Assembly (NCBI GenBank): GCA_964403525.1
Contig: CAYOGE010000015.1
Coordinates: 1-64,000, forward strand
Source of the DNA: JAJTGZ01 sp964403525
GTDB taxonomy: Bacteria; Planctomycetota; Phycisphaerae; Phycisphaerales; UBA1924
Direction of reading: 5' to 3'
DNA length: 64,000 bases
Shown here one piece after another: positions 28,574 to 38,680 of the stretch. Numbering within the stretch: the first letter of the stretch is position 1; each line of letters begins with the position of its first letter. The notes under the pieces are model-generated. The model made no database searches and had not been told where the DNA came from. It saw only the letters and a list, made by a program, of their open reading frames with translations. Made by a program: the position numbers and the translations under genes.

Positions 28574-31227
28574 GGCTTGACCTCCATCGCGGACAGGGGA
28601 GCGGGTGCCTGCGTACGCACGGGCGGGCGCCCGTTCGCGGCGGCCTGAGCGAACGCGCGTTTGCGCCGGTTGATCATCCACGGCTTGACATAGAACGCCC
28701 ACGGGATGCCGGCGCACGTGAGCACCGCGCCCAGCGCGATGATCTTGATGCCGGGGTTGTTCCCCACGCCGAGGATCGTGAAGCGGCCGTACGGGCGCGG
28801 GAGTTCCCCCGTGTCGGCCCGGGCCTTGGTCTCGGTCCAGCCGCCGCTGTCCCAGCCGCTCTGGCTGAACTTGAAGCGCGTGTCGCCCAGTGTGCTGCCG
28901 ATCCACGCGACGGCGTTGACGATGCCCGAGCGCTCGCTGTCCCACAAGTAGGGCGACTCGAGCAGCGGCTCGTTGAGGCTTGTGGCGCGACGCTCGTTCG
29001 CCACCGGGCGCCCCGCGTGATCGAACTTGGTCACGATCAGGTCGGACCGGAAGTCCTGCGGCTGTTCGCTGTGGGGATAGGGCGTCATCGAGAAGTCAGC
29101 GAGTTGCAGCCCAAGGCCCGGCAGCGGGTGCCAGAGCCGCCCGAAGGCGAGCTGGACGGTGCGCCCGCCCGGCACCCGAACAATCGAAGCGGTTGCGCCG
29201 ACGCGCTCGTTGGTGTAAAGCTGGAAGGGGAGCCAGACCGTCGTTGACCACGCCGGCTGGCCGTTGGCCGCGGGGGTCGAGACTTCGACGGCGATGGCGG
29301 CCTGCTTGTGCGTGCCAAGGTCCTTCTCGCGCTGCGGGCCGGTGATGCGCCGCGGGACGGCCGTGCGTTCGACGCTCGGGAGCCGCTCACCGAGCCTGAG
29401 CACCAGCGAAGGGCCGACCGGGAGCGAGTCGCCCGTTTTTAACGCATCGGTCCTGATGACCGACACGCCCTTGCCCTGCGCCAGCGGGAGGCGGATGAAT
29501 CCGCGCACGGTGCCGTCTGGCCGCTCGTCAAAGTGCACCTGCACCATCGAAGCGTCGATGAACGAGAGCTCGATGTCGGGCCTTGGGGGCGTACGGAGGG
29601 GCATGCCCTGGGCGTTCTTCTCCGTCGCGGAGAGGTCCTGCGTGAGCTCGGGGAAACGCGAGTAGATGTAGCGGTCAAACGGCTTGACGCCTGCATCGCC
29701 CGGCGCGGCGGGCGGGGTGATCCGCACGACCGCGACGCTGCTGCCGGCACCCTCAAATCCCGGCGTGATGATGGGGAACGGCGGGCGCGGCGAGAGCGAG
29801 GTCAGTTCCAGCGAATAGCCACCTACGTCGATCGTCCCGCCCGGCTCGATGGGGAAGATGCGCGCGATGTTCTGCGCGGGGATGCGCACGATGAGCCCGC
29901 CCGCCGGGCGCTTGTTCATGTCCGCCGGCATCGGGATGTCGGCCGTCAGCTCAGCCCAGCGCTGCTCCGGGAGGTTGCGCGTGTACTCGATGCCGATCGC
30001 GTTTGCGATCTGCACCACGCGCTCGGAGGGAACGGTGGGCATGAACCCCATCGTCTGCACCAGGCGGTCCTTGCCGTCGGGGAGCTCGTTCTGGTTGCGG
30101 TCGAGGGTTGTGCGCATCTCGACGTAACGCACCGGCTGGTCGGGCGGAGTGGTCCCTGGAGCGGCGTCCACCTTTCGCCAGGCCGGGACGAGCTCCGCCG
30201 CGGCGGCGTAGCCGACGACCCTGAACGAGATGTCCGGGTCGGTGAGCGCCGCCGAGGCGGGGTGGGTCGGCGGGACGGGGATGCTGAGCGTGCGCCCCTC
30301 GTCGCCCGGCTCGGGCAGCACGTCAAGGGCCGTCACCGCGGCGAGGTTGTAGTCGTTGTAGCGCGGCAGTCCGAAGAGCCTGCGCTGGTCGGTCTCCATG
30401 TCCGGAGGAAGGCCCAGGGCCGCGCGTTCCTGCGGGGTGCGCACCTGGTTCACGCGGAGCACCACGCGCGTGTTGTCGAAGAAACCGACCTCCATCGGTC
30501 CGGGCGTGGGCGCTGCGCTGCCGCCGCCGGAGGCTGAGTCGGGTGGGCCTGCGAGCAGCAGCACATCGCCCTCGAGCTTCGCGGCCGAGTAAGCGGCCGC
30601 GCCGAGCCCGAGGGTCACGATGCCCGCGTGCACGGTGAGCACGCCGAGGTTTGGCAGAACAAACTCGATGCGCCGGACTGTCGCCGTGGCCATGTTCACG
30701 ACGAACAGCAGCAGCAGCAGCTTGAGCGGCCACCAGCCGTAGAACTCCAGTTCGGTCATCTCAAGGGCCGGGGTGCGCCGCACCGAAACGGCCTTGTACT
30801 GCTCGACAAAGCCGGCGAAGAGGCGCAGCCCTGTGTGGCTCGATTCGTCGTAGCGCATCACCGGCCAGGCGATGGCGTGCCACCCCCAGACGGCGGCGAG
30901 CGCGAGAAGAAGGAAGAGCACAAGGCCGACCGCGAACCGGACCGCGAAGGATCGCGAACGGGCGATGCTGAGCCACCCCCACAGCGGCACGCCGGCGACG
31001 ATCGCGACGGTGATCAACAGCGTTGCCGCGTAGAGGAGGTACGTCGGGACCAGCGCGAGAAGGCCGACGGGCACGCTCGCCAGCACGCCGTAGACCGCCA
31101 CCAGCACGAGAAAGAAGATCGCGAGGCTGATCGAACTGAACGCGTGCAGGAGCCAACGCACGGGCGTGAGCGGTCCCGTCAGGTGCTGGCGGTCCCACTC
31201 CTGGCTGCGTACCCACTTAGCGCTCAA
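28570..31227 (-). CDS. ResB/Ccs1-like cytochrome c biogenesis protein
   Basis: About 885 aa. Helices at about residues 25-55, 57-85, 95-120 and 205-225 precede a large periplasmic region of about 550 residues. A final membrane segment follows in the typical ResB ending (RFTILGVGNNPGIKIIALGAVLTCAGIPWAFYVKPWM). It acts as the partner of CcsA in attaching heme to apocytochromes c. Its length exceeds typical ResB because of the extra periplasmic domain. Several multiheme or monoheme cytochromes in the adjacent respiratory block are likely clients. Confidence 0.82.
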   Translation of the reverse strand: MSAKWVRSQEWDRQHLTGPLTPVRWLLHAFSSISLAIFFLVLVAVYGVLASVPVGLLALVPTYLLYAATLLITVAIVAGVPLWGWLSIARSRSFAVRFAVGLVLFLLLALAAVWGWHAIAWPVMRYDESSHTGLRLFAGFVEQYKAVSVRRTPALEMTELEFYGWWPLKLLLLLFVVNMATATVRRIEFVLPNLGVLTVHAGIVTLGLGAAAYSAAKLEGDVLLLAGPPDSASGGGSAAPTPGPMEVGFFDNTRVVLRVNQVRTPQERAALGLPPDMETDQRRLFGLPRYNDYNLAAVTALDVLPEPGDEGRTLSIPVPPTHPASAALTDPDISFRVVGYAAAAELVPAWRKVDAAPGTTPPDQPVRYVEMRTTLDRNQNELPDGKDRLVQTMGFMPTVPSERVVQIANAIGIEYTRNLPEQRWAELTADIPMPADMNKRPAGGLIVRIPAQNIARIFPIEPGGTIDVGGYSLELTSLSPRPPFPIITPGFEGAGSSVAVVRITPPAAPGDAGVKPFDRYIYSRFPELTQDLSATEKNAQGMPLRTPPRPDIELSFIDASMVQVHFDERPDGTVRGFIRLPLAQGKGVSVIRTDALKTGDSLPVGPSLVLRLGERLPSVERTAVPRRITGPQREKDLGTHKQAAIAVEVSTPAANGQPAWSTTVWLPFQLYTNERVGATASIVRVPGGRTVQLAFGRLWHPLPGLGLQLADFSMTPYPHSEQPQDFRSDLIVTKFDHAGRPVANERRATSLNEPLLESPYLWDSERSGIVNAVAWIGSTLGDTRFKFSQSGWDSGGWTETKARADTGELPRPYGRFTILGVGNNPGIKIIALGAVLTCAGIPWAFYVKPWMINRRKRAFAQAAANGRPPVRTQAPAPLSAMEVKP

Positions 31228-31349
31228 CGGCCACCCCCGCTGAACCCGCAGGGGCAGGGCTGCAACTGCCGCTGCTGGCCGAGGCCCGATCGCATGGAAT
31301 GGCTGGAGATCGTTCCTGTCAAATGCGATTCCTTCCTGTCAGACCGGAA

Positions 31350-32741
31350 TTATACGCGGCCAATCGCGATGAGTTCCGGCAGGCTCTCGCGGACACCTTG
31401 CCGCTCTGGGGCCGCTGTTGACCCCCCCGGTGTGAGTGCCTGCTGGAGCAATTCGAGAGAGTTGGCGTCTGGGTTCGCGTTCGGGACGGGTATTGCGACC
31501 AATCCGGCAAGAGAGCCCAATGGGGTTAGGGTGAAGGGGGCGGTCTCTCGACCGAGGGCGGCAGCGCCGTTGACCGTAGCCATCTTGAGGAGTGTGAGCG
31601 GGTCGGCACCGTCGCGCTGGTGGAGCAATCGCACTTCATCCCAGACGCTGATGCGGTCTGGGGTGTCGAGGTTCACGATCGAGTCGGTGCCCAGGGCGAC
31701 GGGGATTCCTGCCGCGAGCATTTCACGGTATCTGTGAGGACCAAAGTCTCGCTGGGCACCGAAGTAGCTTGAACTGCGGGGGCAGTAGATGACGGGCCAT
31801 TGAGCGGCCGCGAGGTTGTGGAGGTCGTCGTCGTCCACGTCGTTTACGTGCACAGCGGCCAGCCTGTGGTCGGAAACGCCGTGCCCCATCAGCACGTGGA
31901 TGGGCGACTCGCCCAAGGCGGGCGGTGGGTCGCTGTCGTCCCACAGGTTGAGCGAACGCAGCATGTCGACGAAGGGACCTGCCGCCTCGACGACGAAGCG
32001 CTTCTCCGCCAGCGATTCGGCGATGTGGGAGCAGGCGGGCATGTCGTCTGGCACGCTCGCGAGGGCTTGCAGGTACTGCATCACCCCCACGCTGTAGATC
32101 GCGTGGGGTTGGATGCCCGAGACCACTCGGCCAGACGAAGTCAGCGTGTCGAACTCACCCGCGAGTGCGTTGGCGTTCCAGGCCGCCGAGACGGTGTTCT
32201 TGTCGGCCTTCGCCCCCTGGGCGAAGAACTCGAGGTAGGCGACACCGTTTATGCGGCCGTCCCGGGCCAGGGCCCGTCCGGCGAAGGGGCTTGGCAACCC
32301 CCCCACCGCGCCGGAGATATCGCCGATCAGGACGGTGCATCCTGTGAGGCTCAGATCGACCCCCCGACCGACCGAAGCGGCGATGCTCTGCTCATCGCTC
32401 AGCCGCGCGCGGAGGATCATGCCTATCCAGGCGGCAAAGCCGGCGGCGGGGTCGTGGGGGCGTGGCCCGACGTGGGTGAGGTCCAGGTGCGTGTGGGCGT
32501 TAACGAGGCCGGGGAGGAGCAGGCTCTGCCGCCGGTCGGTGGTGGCGACGCCCGCCCAGCGTGAAGACGACGCAATCTCGGCGGTCGGACCGAGCGCGGC
32601 GAGGGTGAGCGTTCCGGCGGGCCCGCGCTCGATGACGGCGGAGACGCCTGAGGCGTGGTCGGTTGCGCGGCCACGGCCGTCGATCGCGGCCCTCGCGTCG
32701 ATCCTGCGCACCGTCCAGGTTGGGTCCCAGCCTTGCAGCAT
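31350..32741 (-). CDS. Amidohydrolase (cytosine/aminodeoxyfutalosine deaminase-like)
   Basis: About 463 aa of the amidohydrolase superfamily. The metal-binding HxH motif is GLVNAHTHLD; later histidine/aspartate sites are PHAIYS, SHIAES, HVNDVD and VALGTDSIVN. The sequence resembles deaminases of nucleosides (5'-methylthioadenosine/SAH, guanine, aminodeoxyfutalosine). A futalosine hydrolase is present at the left of this window, so aminodeoxyfutalosine deamination is one option, but nothing here shows the substrate. The start at MLQGWDPTW (32741) avoids overlap with the divergent OmpA gene; the frame continues to 32948 without support. Confidence 0.72.
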   Translation of the reverse strand: MLQGWDPTWTVRRIDARAAIDGRGRATDHASGVSAVIERGPAGTLTLAALGPTAEIASSSRWAGVATTDRRQSLLLPGLVNAHTHLDLTHVGPRPHDPAAGFAAWIGMILRARLSDEQSIAASVGRGVDLSLTGCTVLIGDISGAVGGLPSPFAGRALARDGRINGVAYLEFFAQGAKADKNTVSAAWNANALAGEFDTLTSSGRVVSGIQPHAIYSVGVMQYLQALASVPDDMPACSHIAESLAEKRFVVEAAGPFVDMLRSLNLWDDSDPPPALGESPIHVLMGHGVSDHRLAAVHVNDVDDDDLHNLAAAQWPVIYCPRSSSYFGAQRDFGPHRYREMLAAGIPVALGTDSIVNLDTPDRISVWDEVRLLHQRDGADPLTLLKMATVNGAAALGRETAPFTLTPLGSLAGLVAIPVPNANPDANSLELLQQALTPGGSTAAPERQGVRESLPELIAIGRV

Positions 32742-32861
32742 CGTGGTCGGAATCGTCGAAAACGGGGGCGCGGGCAGAGTATCCTTGCCCGCGTGGGCTT
32801 GCGCCTCTGCGCCCGCGACACATTCCCGTTTCGAATGCCAACCGACCTCCGGAGCCCGACC

Positions 32862-33788
32862 ATGTCCAGCCGTTCGATCGTTTCCAAATTCGCCGCCGTG
32901 GCGCTCACCGTTCTGGGCTTTGGCCTGGGCGGCTGCCAGGTGAACCACGACACCTACGACAGCCTTCAGAACGCGTACAACGCGCTGAAGGCGGAGAACG
33001 TGCGCCTCGCCGACGAGAACAACGGCCTTCAGGCGTCGATCCGCGACATGCGCGGCTCGATGAGCAACGGCTCAGACGCCGCCGCCGACGCGATCGCGAT
33101 GAACGCCAAGCTCCGCGCCCAGAACGACGAACTCGGCCGGCGCCTGGCCGAGCTGAACGCCAAGCTTGAGTCGATCGACTTCAAGGGCGGGCCGCTGGAC
33201 GCCTCGACCGACGCGGCGCTCCAGGAACTCGCCCGTCAGTTCCCCGACATCCTCGAGTACGACTCGTCACGCGGCATGCTGAAGTTCACCAGCGATGTGA
33301 CCTTCGCCAGCGGCGACTACTCCCTCACCGACGCGGGCAAGCGCGCCGTGCGTGAGTTCGCACGGATCATCGGCACGGTGCAGGCCGCGGGTCAGTACGA
33401 CATCCTCGTCGCGGGTCACACCGACCTGCAGCGCGTGCGTCTGGTGCCGGGGCGCAACTTCCGCAACAACGCGGAGCTCTCGGCCTTCCGCGCGCTCTCG
33501 GTGCGTGAGGAGATGATCAACGCGGGCATCAACCCGTGGCGCGTGGGTGCGGCCGCCTTCGGCGAGACGCGCCCGGCGACGCAGAACGCGGCCAACGGCA
33601 ACACGCCCCAGAACCGGCGCGTGGAGGTCTACCTGACCAAGGGCAACTACAACGGTCTGACGGCCAAGCCGGTGGCGTCGATCCCCGGCTCGGCAGCGCC
33701 CGCTGCGGCGACGACGCCGGCGGCACGGCCGACTGGCCCCAGCGCGCCGACGCCGGTGGGGAGCAACGACATCGAGATCGCCAAGTAG
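32862..33788 (+). CDS. OmpA-family lipoprotein
   Basis: 308 aa. A lipoprotein signal (ALTVLGFGLGGC, cysteine near residue 25) is followed by a coiled-coil-like segment (residues about 32-105) and an OmpA_C domain. The domain contains ILVAGHTDLQRV, NAELSAFRALSVREEMINAGINP, VGAAAFGETRPATQNAANG and NRRVEVYLTKG, which binds peptidoglycan. The arrangement matches Pal-like proteins that tether the outer membrane to the cell wall. The ATG at 32862 follows GGAGCCCGACC. A terminator lies downstream. Confidence 0.85.
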   Translation: MSSRSIVSKFAAVALTVLGFGLGGCQVNHDTYDSLQNAYNALKAENVRLADENNGLQASIRDMRGSMSNGSDAAADAIAMNAKLRAQNDELGRRLAELNAKLESIDFKGGPLDASTDAALQELARQFPDILEYDSSRGMLKFTSDVTFASGDYSLTDAGKRAVREFARIIGTVQAAGQYDILVAGHTDLQRVRLVPGRNFRNNAELSAFRALSVREEMINAGINPWRVGAAAFGETRPATQNAANGNTPQNRRVEVYLTKGNYNGLTAKPVASIPGSAAPAAATTPAARPTGPSAPTPVGSNDIEIAK

Positions 33789-33829
33789 GTTTTACAGCTC
33801 CTCCCGCCCATCGCACGAACGACCACAAG

Positions 33830-33854
33830 CCCCGCCTGATCAGCGGGGTTTTTC
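33830..33854 (+). terminator. Rho-independent terminator of OmpA-family gene
   Basis: CCCCGC-CTGATCA-GCGGGG followed by TTTTTC, 42 bases after the stop. Confidence 0.8.
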
Positions 33855-33979
33855 ATATCAATGGCGGGTGCGATTGAGCGTGCAACGGACGCCCTATCGG
33901 GGGCAGCGACAGCCGAAAACGCGCAAGATGCGTCTTTCGGACAGGAAAAGGCCCGCTCGCGCTCACCCGCCTTCGTGCG

Positions 33980-34009
33980 TTGACCGACCATGCCAATGGC
34001 TGCGTTATC
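33980..34009 (+). promoter_or_regulatory. Candidate sigma-70 promoter of response regulator gene
   Basis: TTGACC (33980-33985) separated by 18 bases from GTTATC (34004-34009), with the gene starting 53 bases downstream. A moderate match only. Confidence 0.45.
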
Positions 34010-34061
34010 AGCCCGAGTGGAAGCGGAGGTCCTATCGCCGAGGTTCTGAGGCTCAGCACGA

Positions 34062-35978
34062 ATGGCACGCGTCGCACTGATCGATGACAGCGAGGACATC
34101 CACGTCCTGCTGAGCACCATGCTCGGCAAGGCGGGGCACGAGGTGCGCACAGCCTCGTCGGCCGATGACGGGCTGGCGTTGATCCACAACTGGCCGGTCG
34201 ACGTCGTGCTGCTCGATGTTGAGATGCCGGTGCACGACGGGGCGTGGTGCCTGCGGGCCATCCGGGCTCACCCTGACCTATGCGAGCTTCCGGTCATCAT
34301 GGTCACCGCGCTGCCGGTGCGCGAGGTGGTGGTGCGGCTCGCCCAGCTCGGGGTGGACGGGCTGATCATCAAGGACGTCAACCTCTGCAAGCACCTGACC
34401 GCCCGGCTTGCGACGATCAAGCCCCGTGCGGCGAGTCAACAGGCTCGCAACAGTGCGGCACAGGCAAAGGCTGGAACGGTCACGAATCCGGCGCTGAAGC
34501 CGGCACCAAAGCCGGTCGCCACGGTTCAGCCTTTGCCCCCAGCGGGCGTCGCCGCCGATCACGAAGCCCATCCGGCGTCACCCGCCATCGAGATCGACGT
34601 GCCCGATGCGCCGTCCGAAGTGGCGATCGATGACGAGTGGGATACGCCGAGCCTTGAGGGTGCGGCGGAGCAGCTGCGCACGCTCAAGCCGCTGATCAGC
34701 CGCAACGACCTGATCGAGGCAGTGAGCTCCAACAACGAGCTGCGGGCAATGGGCCCGGCGGCCCGCCAGGTCATCTCGCTCACGGGGAGCTCGACGAGCT
34801 CGATCGACGCGATCGCCATGGCGATCCGCCAGGACCAGGCTCTTTCGCTGAAGGTGCTGAAGCTCGCCAACTCGACCCTCTACAGCAACGGCGACCGGGT
34901 GGAGTCGGTGAAAAAAGCGGTGAGCCGCATTGGGATGGCGCAGATCCGTTCAACGGTGATGGCGATGGGCGTGCTCGACCACTTCGCGACGGGCGGGCTC
35001 GCGGGTCGGCTGAGGGCCGATCGCTTCTGGGAGCACTCGATCACCACCGGGATCATCGCCCAGCGGATCGCGACTGCGCGGCGTGCCAAGAGCGAAGACG
35101 CCGACCAGATGTTCACGGCCGGGCTGCTCCACGACATCGGGCGGATGCTCTACGCCGAGCGGCTGGGCGAGCTGTACGCACAGGTGATCGCAACGGCAGA
35201 CCGGCTGGGCCTGCCGCTGGAGACGGTTGAGTCGCGTCTGCTGCTGATCAACCACGCCGACATGACCGACCGGTTGTTGCGGCAGTGGAAGTTCCCCGCG
35301 GAGCTGATCAACCCGATCGCGCTGCACCACCTGAGCCTGGGCAACATCAAGCGGATGGTGCCGCGCGGGGTCGAGCCGGTCGCGACGCTCGCGCTGGCCA
35401 ACCGGCTGGCCCACGCGCTGGTGCTGGGGAGCAGCGGCAACGAGGTGCTCTACCCGATCGAAGAGTTTGTCAGCGCGTTGGACCTGTCTGAGTCCGCGCT
35501 GGCGCAGATCGTTGAACGGACGCCGGAGCAGGCGTTCGATCTCAAAACCTTTATGCTCGCCAGCTGCGCCGACGCAGACGGTTCGGGCCCGAGTTCGCTC
35601 GACGATGCCCGCGCAGCTCTCGGCAACGGCGTGGTTCCGATGCACGTGGCGATCAACCCATCGACCGACGCAACGGCGTTCATGCTCGCTCGCCTGTGCA
35701 CGATCGGGGCAACCGACACGCCGACGGTGGCCGTCGTGCGGGTTGCGCAGTCGTCCGAACGGCCACGGTTGCTCGACATGCTGAGGCAGCGTGAGCAGCA
35801 AGAGGGGGTCACAAACCTGCCGACGCTGGTGATCGGCTCGGCACCTTCCTGCTACTTCCCGGCTGGGCACCTGGGCGCGCGTAACGTCGAGCAGATGATC
35901 GTGCCAGCCCGGCGGGAGCGGGTGCTCCATGCGCTGACCAAGCTCGCCGGGGCTCGCCCGGCCGCTGCGGCGGCGTGA
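34062..35978 (+). CDS. Response regulator-HDOD protein
   Basis: 638 aa. The N-terminal receiver domain (residues about 1-120) has the acidic pocket LIDDSED and a phosphoacceptor Asp near residue 52 in VVLLDVEMP, plus Thr/Lys switch residues in VTALP and LIIKD. After an Ala/Pro-rich linker an HDOD domain (about 205-430) follows, with QDQALSLKVLKLANSTLYS, ISRIGMAQIR-like and the HD pair in GLLHDIGRM. The last 190 residues are unrecognised. HDOD proteins act in signalling, often without the phosphodiesterase activity of HD-GYP. No histidine kinase is adjacent. Confidence 0.82.
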   Translation: MARVALIDDSEDIHVLLSTMLGKAGHEVRTASSADDGLALIHNWPVDVVLLDVEMPVHDGAWCLRAIRAHPDLCELPVIMVTALPVREVVVRLAQLGVDGLIIKDVNLCKHLTARLATIKPRAASQQARNSAAQAKAGTVTNPALKPAPKPVATVQPLPPAGVAADHEAHPASPAIEIDVPDAPSEVAIDDEWDTPSLEGAAEQLRTLKPLISRNDLIEAVSSNNELRAMGPAARQVISLTGSSTSSIDAIAMAIRQDQALSLKVLKLANSTLYSNGDRVESVKKAVSRIGMAQIRSTVMAMGVLDHFATGGLAGRLRADRFWEHSITTGIIAQRIATARRAKSEDADQMFTAGLLHDIGRMLYAERLGELYAQVIATADRLGLPLETVESRLLLINHADMTDRLLRQWKFPAELINPIALHHLSLGNIKRMVPRGVEPVATLALANRLAHALVLGSSGNEVLYPIEEFVSALDLSESALAQIVERTPEQAFDLKTFMLASCADADGSGPSSLDDARAALGNGVVPMHVAINPSTDATAFMLARLCTIGATDTPTVAVVRVAQSSERPRLLDMLRQREQQEGVTNLPTLVIGSAPSCYFPAGHLGARNVEQMIVPARRERVLHALTKLAGARPAAAAA

Positions 35979-36004
35979 AGATCAACCGGCCGCGGGCTTT
36001 GGCC

Positions 36005-36877
36005 TTACGGCTTGGGCAACGCTGACTTTGCCCGCCCCGCCATGATCAGGCCGCAGCCGAGCACGACGCCCAGCACGCTGAACCCCGCGAGCGGGAAGGT
36101 CCAGCCCATCCCCTCGACCAGGCTTGTGCCGTCGACTGCGTCGGAGCGGTAGCGGTAGCGGCTCACCTGCATCTTGGGGAGGGCGAAGAGGGCGGCCTGC
36201 CATTCCCAGGAGCGTTCCTGGATGGGCTCGACGTTTGTGAGCCTTGGGCCGCCGGCCTCGGGCAAGGGTGGGACGGGCTTACCGGCTTTCTTGAGCTCGT
36301 CGCGCGCGTAAACCTCGGCCGGGGCGTGCCCGCGGCGGTCGCGGTACTGCACGGTGCGAGGGCCGGCGATGCCGCCGCCGGGGAGGAACTCGTAGATCAC
36401 CCACGTCCAGTCCTTGATGCGCACCTCGCCCCAGGTGTCCTGGTCGAAGCCCGGGCGCGTCTCGCGGGCGACGACGATTGCCCGCCAGTTGTCGTCGCTG
36501 AAGGGCTTGATCTCGGCCTTGCCCTCCTTGATCGGCGCAAAGGAGAGGACGCGGAACGACTCTTCGTAGGTTGAAAGGTCCTTGAAGCCCTTGACCTTTG
36601 GCGCGATGACGGGGATCGTGACGGTGGAGTCTCCGTAGGTGACGCGCACCGCCGCCTGGGGCTGGCCGCCGTCGGCGCCCGGCACCGTTGTGTCTTCGAG
36701 GGTGATGGGCCTTCCGAACGCGCTGATCTCACGCGTCGATTCAGCCTTGAACAGGTATTGCTCGGGCAGTGTGGCGTTGAACGCCGCGACACGGGCGGCC
36801 ATGAACCACGTTCCGACGCCGGCGCCGACCAACGACACAGCCAAGACGGCCACCCCCATCTTTACCAAGCGGTCCAT
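36005..36877 (-). CDS. Unknown membrane protein at the end of the cox operon
   Basis: 290 aa. An N-terminal helix (VKMGVAVLAVSLVGAGVGTWFMA) and a C-terminal helix (LAGFSVLGVVLGCGLIMAGR) bracket a periplasmic domain of about 220 residues with beta-like segments and motifs RPITLEDTTV and VRIKDWTWVIYEFLPGGG. It begins 43 bases after the CoxD stop on the same strand, so it probably belongs to the oxidase transcript and may be an assembly or accessory protein. I do not recognise the family. Confidence 0.6.
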   Translation of the reverse strand: MDRLVKMGVAVLAVSLVGAGVGTWFMAARVAAFNATLPEQYLFKAESTREISAFGRPITLEDTTVPGADGGQPQAAVRVTYGDSTVTIPVIAPKVKGFKDLSTYEESFRVLSFAPIKEGKAEIKPFSDDNWRAIVVARETRPGFDQDTWGEVRIKDWTWVIYEFLPGGGIAGPRTVQYRDRRGHAPAEVYARDELKKAGKPVPPLPEAGGPRLTNVEPIQERSWEWQAALFALPKMQVSRYRYRSDAVDGTSLVEGMGWTFPLAGFSVLGVVLGCGLIMAGRAKSALPKP

Positions 36878-36919
36878 CGGTTGCTCCAGTGCGGTCTCCG
36901 CGGGCGGGTGGCCGCCGGC

Positions 36920-37855
36920 TCAGTGCGAGGGTGCGGGCGAAGCGGGTGCTTCCTTGCCCGGCTCGGTCGGTGCGTGGGGGGCGGCACCGTGCCCGTCGCC
37001 CGTCGCGCCGGCCTCGGCGAGCGTGATGCCCGACTTGGCGCGGCTGATGTTCGCGGAGTTCCTGACGGTGTGCCCGTGGGCGGCGGCGTGCCCGTGGCTG
37101 TGGGCGGCGACGTAGGCGGCGACCTCCTCGAACTCGGCCTCGTTGCGTTCCATGTAGGCCTTCATCATCGCGGCCTTGGCCTTGTCGTTCTCGCTGAGCT
37201 CGTGGCTGGCGGCGAGTTCCTGGTAGACGTTGTAAAGCCTGATGAGGTAGGCGTGGTTGGTGATGGGCTTGCCGTCCTTGAGGGACTGCTCGATGATCTT
37301 GTCGGCTCGCTCGCGCGCGTGGACAGCGATGGGCGTGCCGGCGGGGATCTGGTCCTGGTTGTCGCCGCTGCCGCGGCTGAAGCCGCCGATGCCGCCGGGG
37401 GTGATGGCGTCGGCCTTGTGCTCGTAGATGATGCCGCGGTTGCCCAGGTCGATGGCGATGAAGCCGAGGAAGAACGTGGCGACCATGATGGTGAAGACGC
37501 AGACCAGCGCGTTCATGGGGTTCTGGTCGTAGCGCAATTGCATGAAGTAGAGTGCGACGATGACGCTCTTGACGCAGGCGATGGAGAGCGCAACGACGGC
37601 GTTGACCCAGCCGGGGATGGCGACGTCAAAGGTGCGGGAGAACCACTCCTCGGCGTTGGCCGCGGAGACCGTGAGCACGGTGAAGACCAGCAGGATGACC
37701 AGCACGCCCACCAGCAGGCGCAGGGGGACGATGGTGTGCCCGTGGTGCCCGGGCTTGTGCGAGTCTTTCGCTCCGGCGGGCAGGAGGTCGAGCGCGAGCG
37801 CGGCGGAGTGGCCGTGGTCGCTGGGGTGCTGGCTGCCGTGGTGCTGGTTGCTCAT
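36920..37855 (-). CDS. Cytochrome c oxidase subunit IV-like (caa3 type)
   Basis: 311 aa. A His-rich N-terminus leads to three membrane helices (LRLLVGVLVILLVFTVLTVSAA, VNAVVALSIACVKSVIVALYFMQLRYDQ and LVCVFTIMVATFFLGFIAIDL). The middle helix has the CVKSVIVALYFMQL pattern of prokaryotic COX4/CtaF. A long hydrophilic C-terminal extension of about 160 residues, ending His/Ala-rich, is unusual because the family is normally near 100 aa. It follows CoxC. Confidence 0.82.
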   Translation of the reverse strand: MSNQHHGSQHPSDHGHSAALALDLLPAGAKDSHKPGHHGHTIVPLRLLVGVLVILLVFTVLTVSAANAEEWFSRTFDVAIPGWVNAVVALSIACVKSVIVALYFMQLRYDQNPMNALVCVFTIMVATFFLGFIAIDLGNRGIIYEHKADAITPGGIGGFSRGSGDNQDQIPAGTPIAVHARERADKIIEQSLKDGKPITNHAYLIRLYNVYQELAASHELSENDKAKAAMMKAYMERNEAEFEEVAAYVAAHSHGHAAAHGHTVRNSANISRAKSGITLAEAGATGDGHGAAPHAPTEPGKEAPASPAPSH

Positions 37856-37930
37856 GGCTCGTGGTCTTTCGTCAGCGGGCGTTTGGTCTGACTGGGCGCG
37901 CGGCCGGTGCCCGGCGGCGCGGTCGGTGTG

Positions 37931-38626
<696 letters not shown>

Positions 38627-38680
38627 GTCTTGCCTTTCGCGGCGGGCGTGCAGCGCCCGCCGTGGGAGGTGGTCGGTCGC

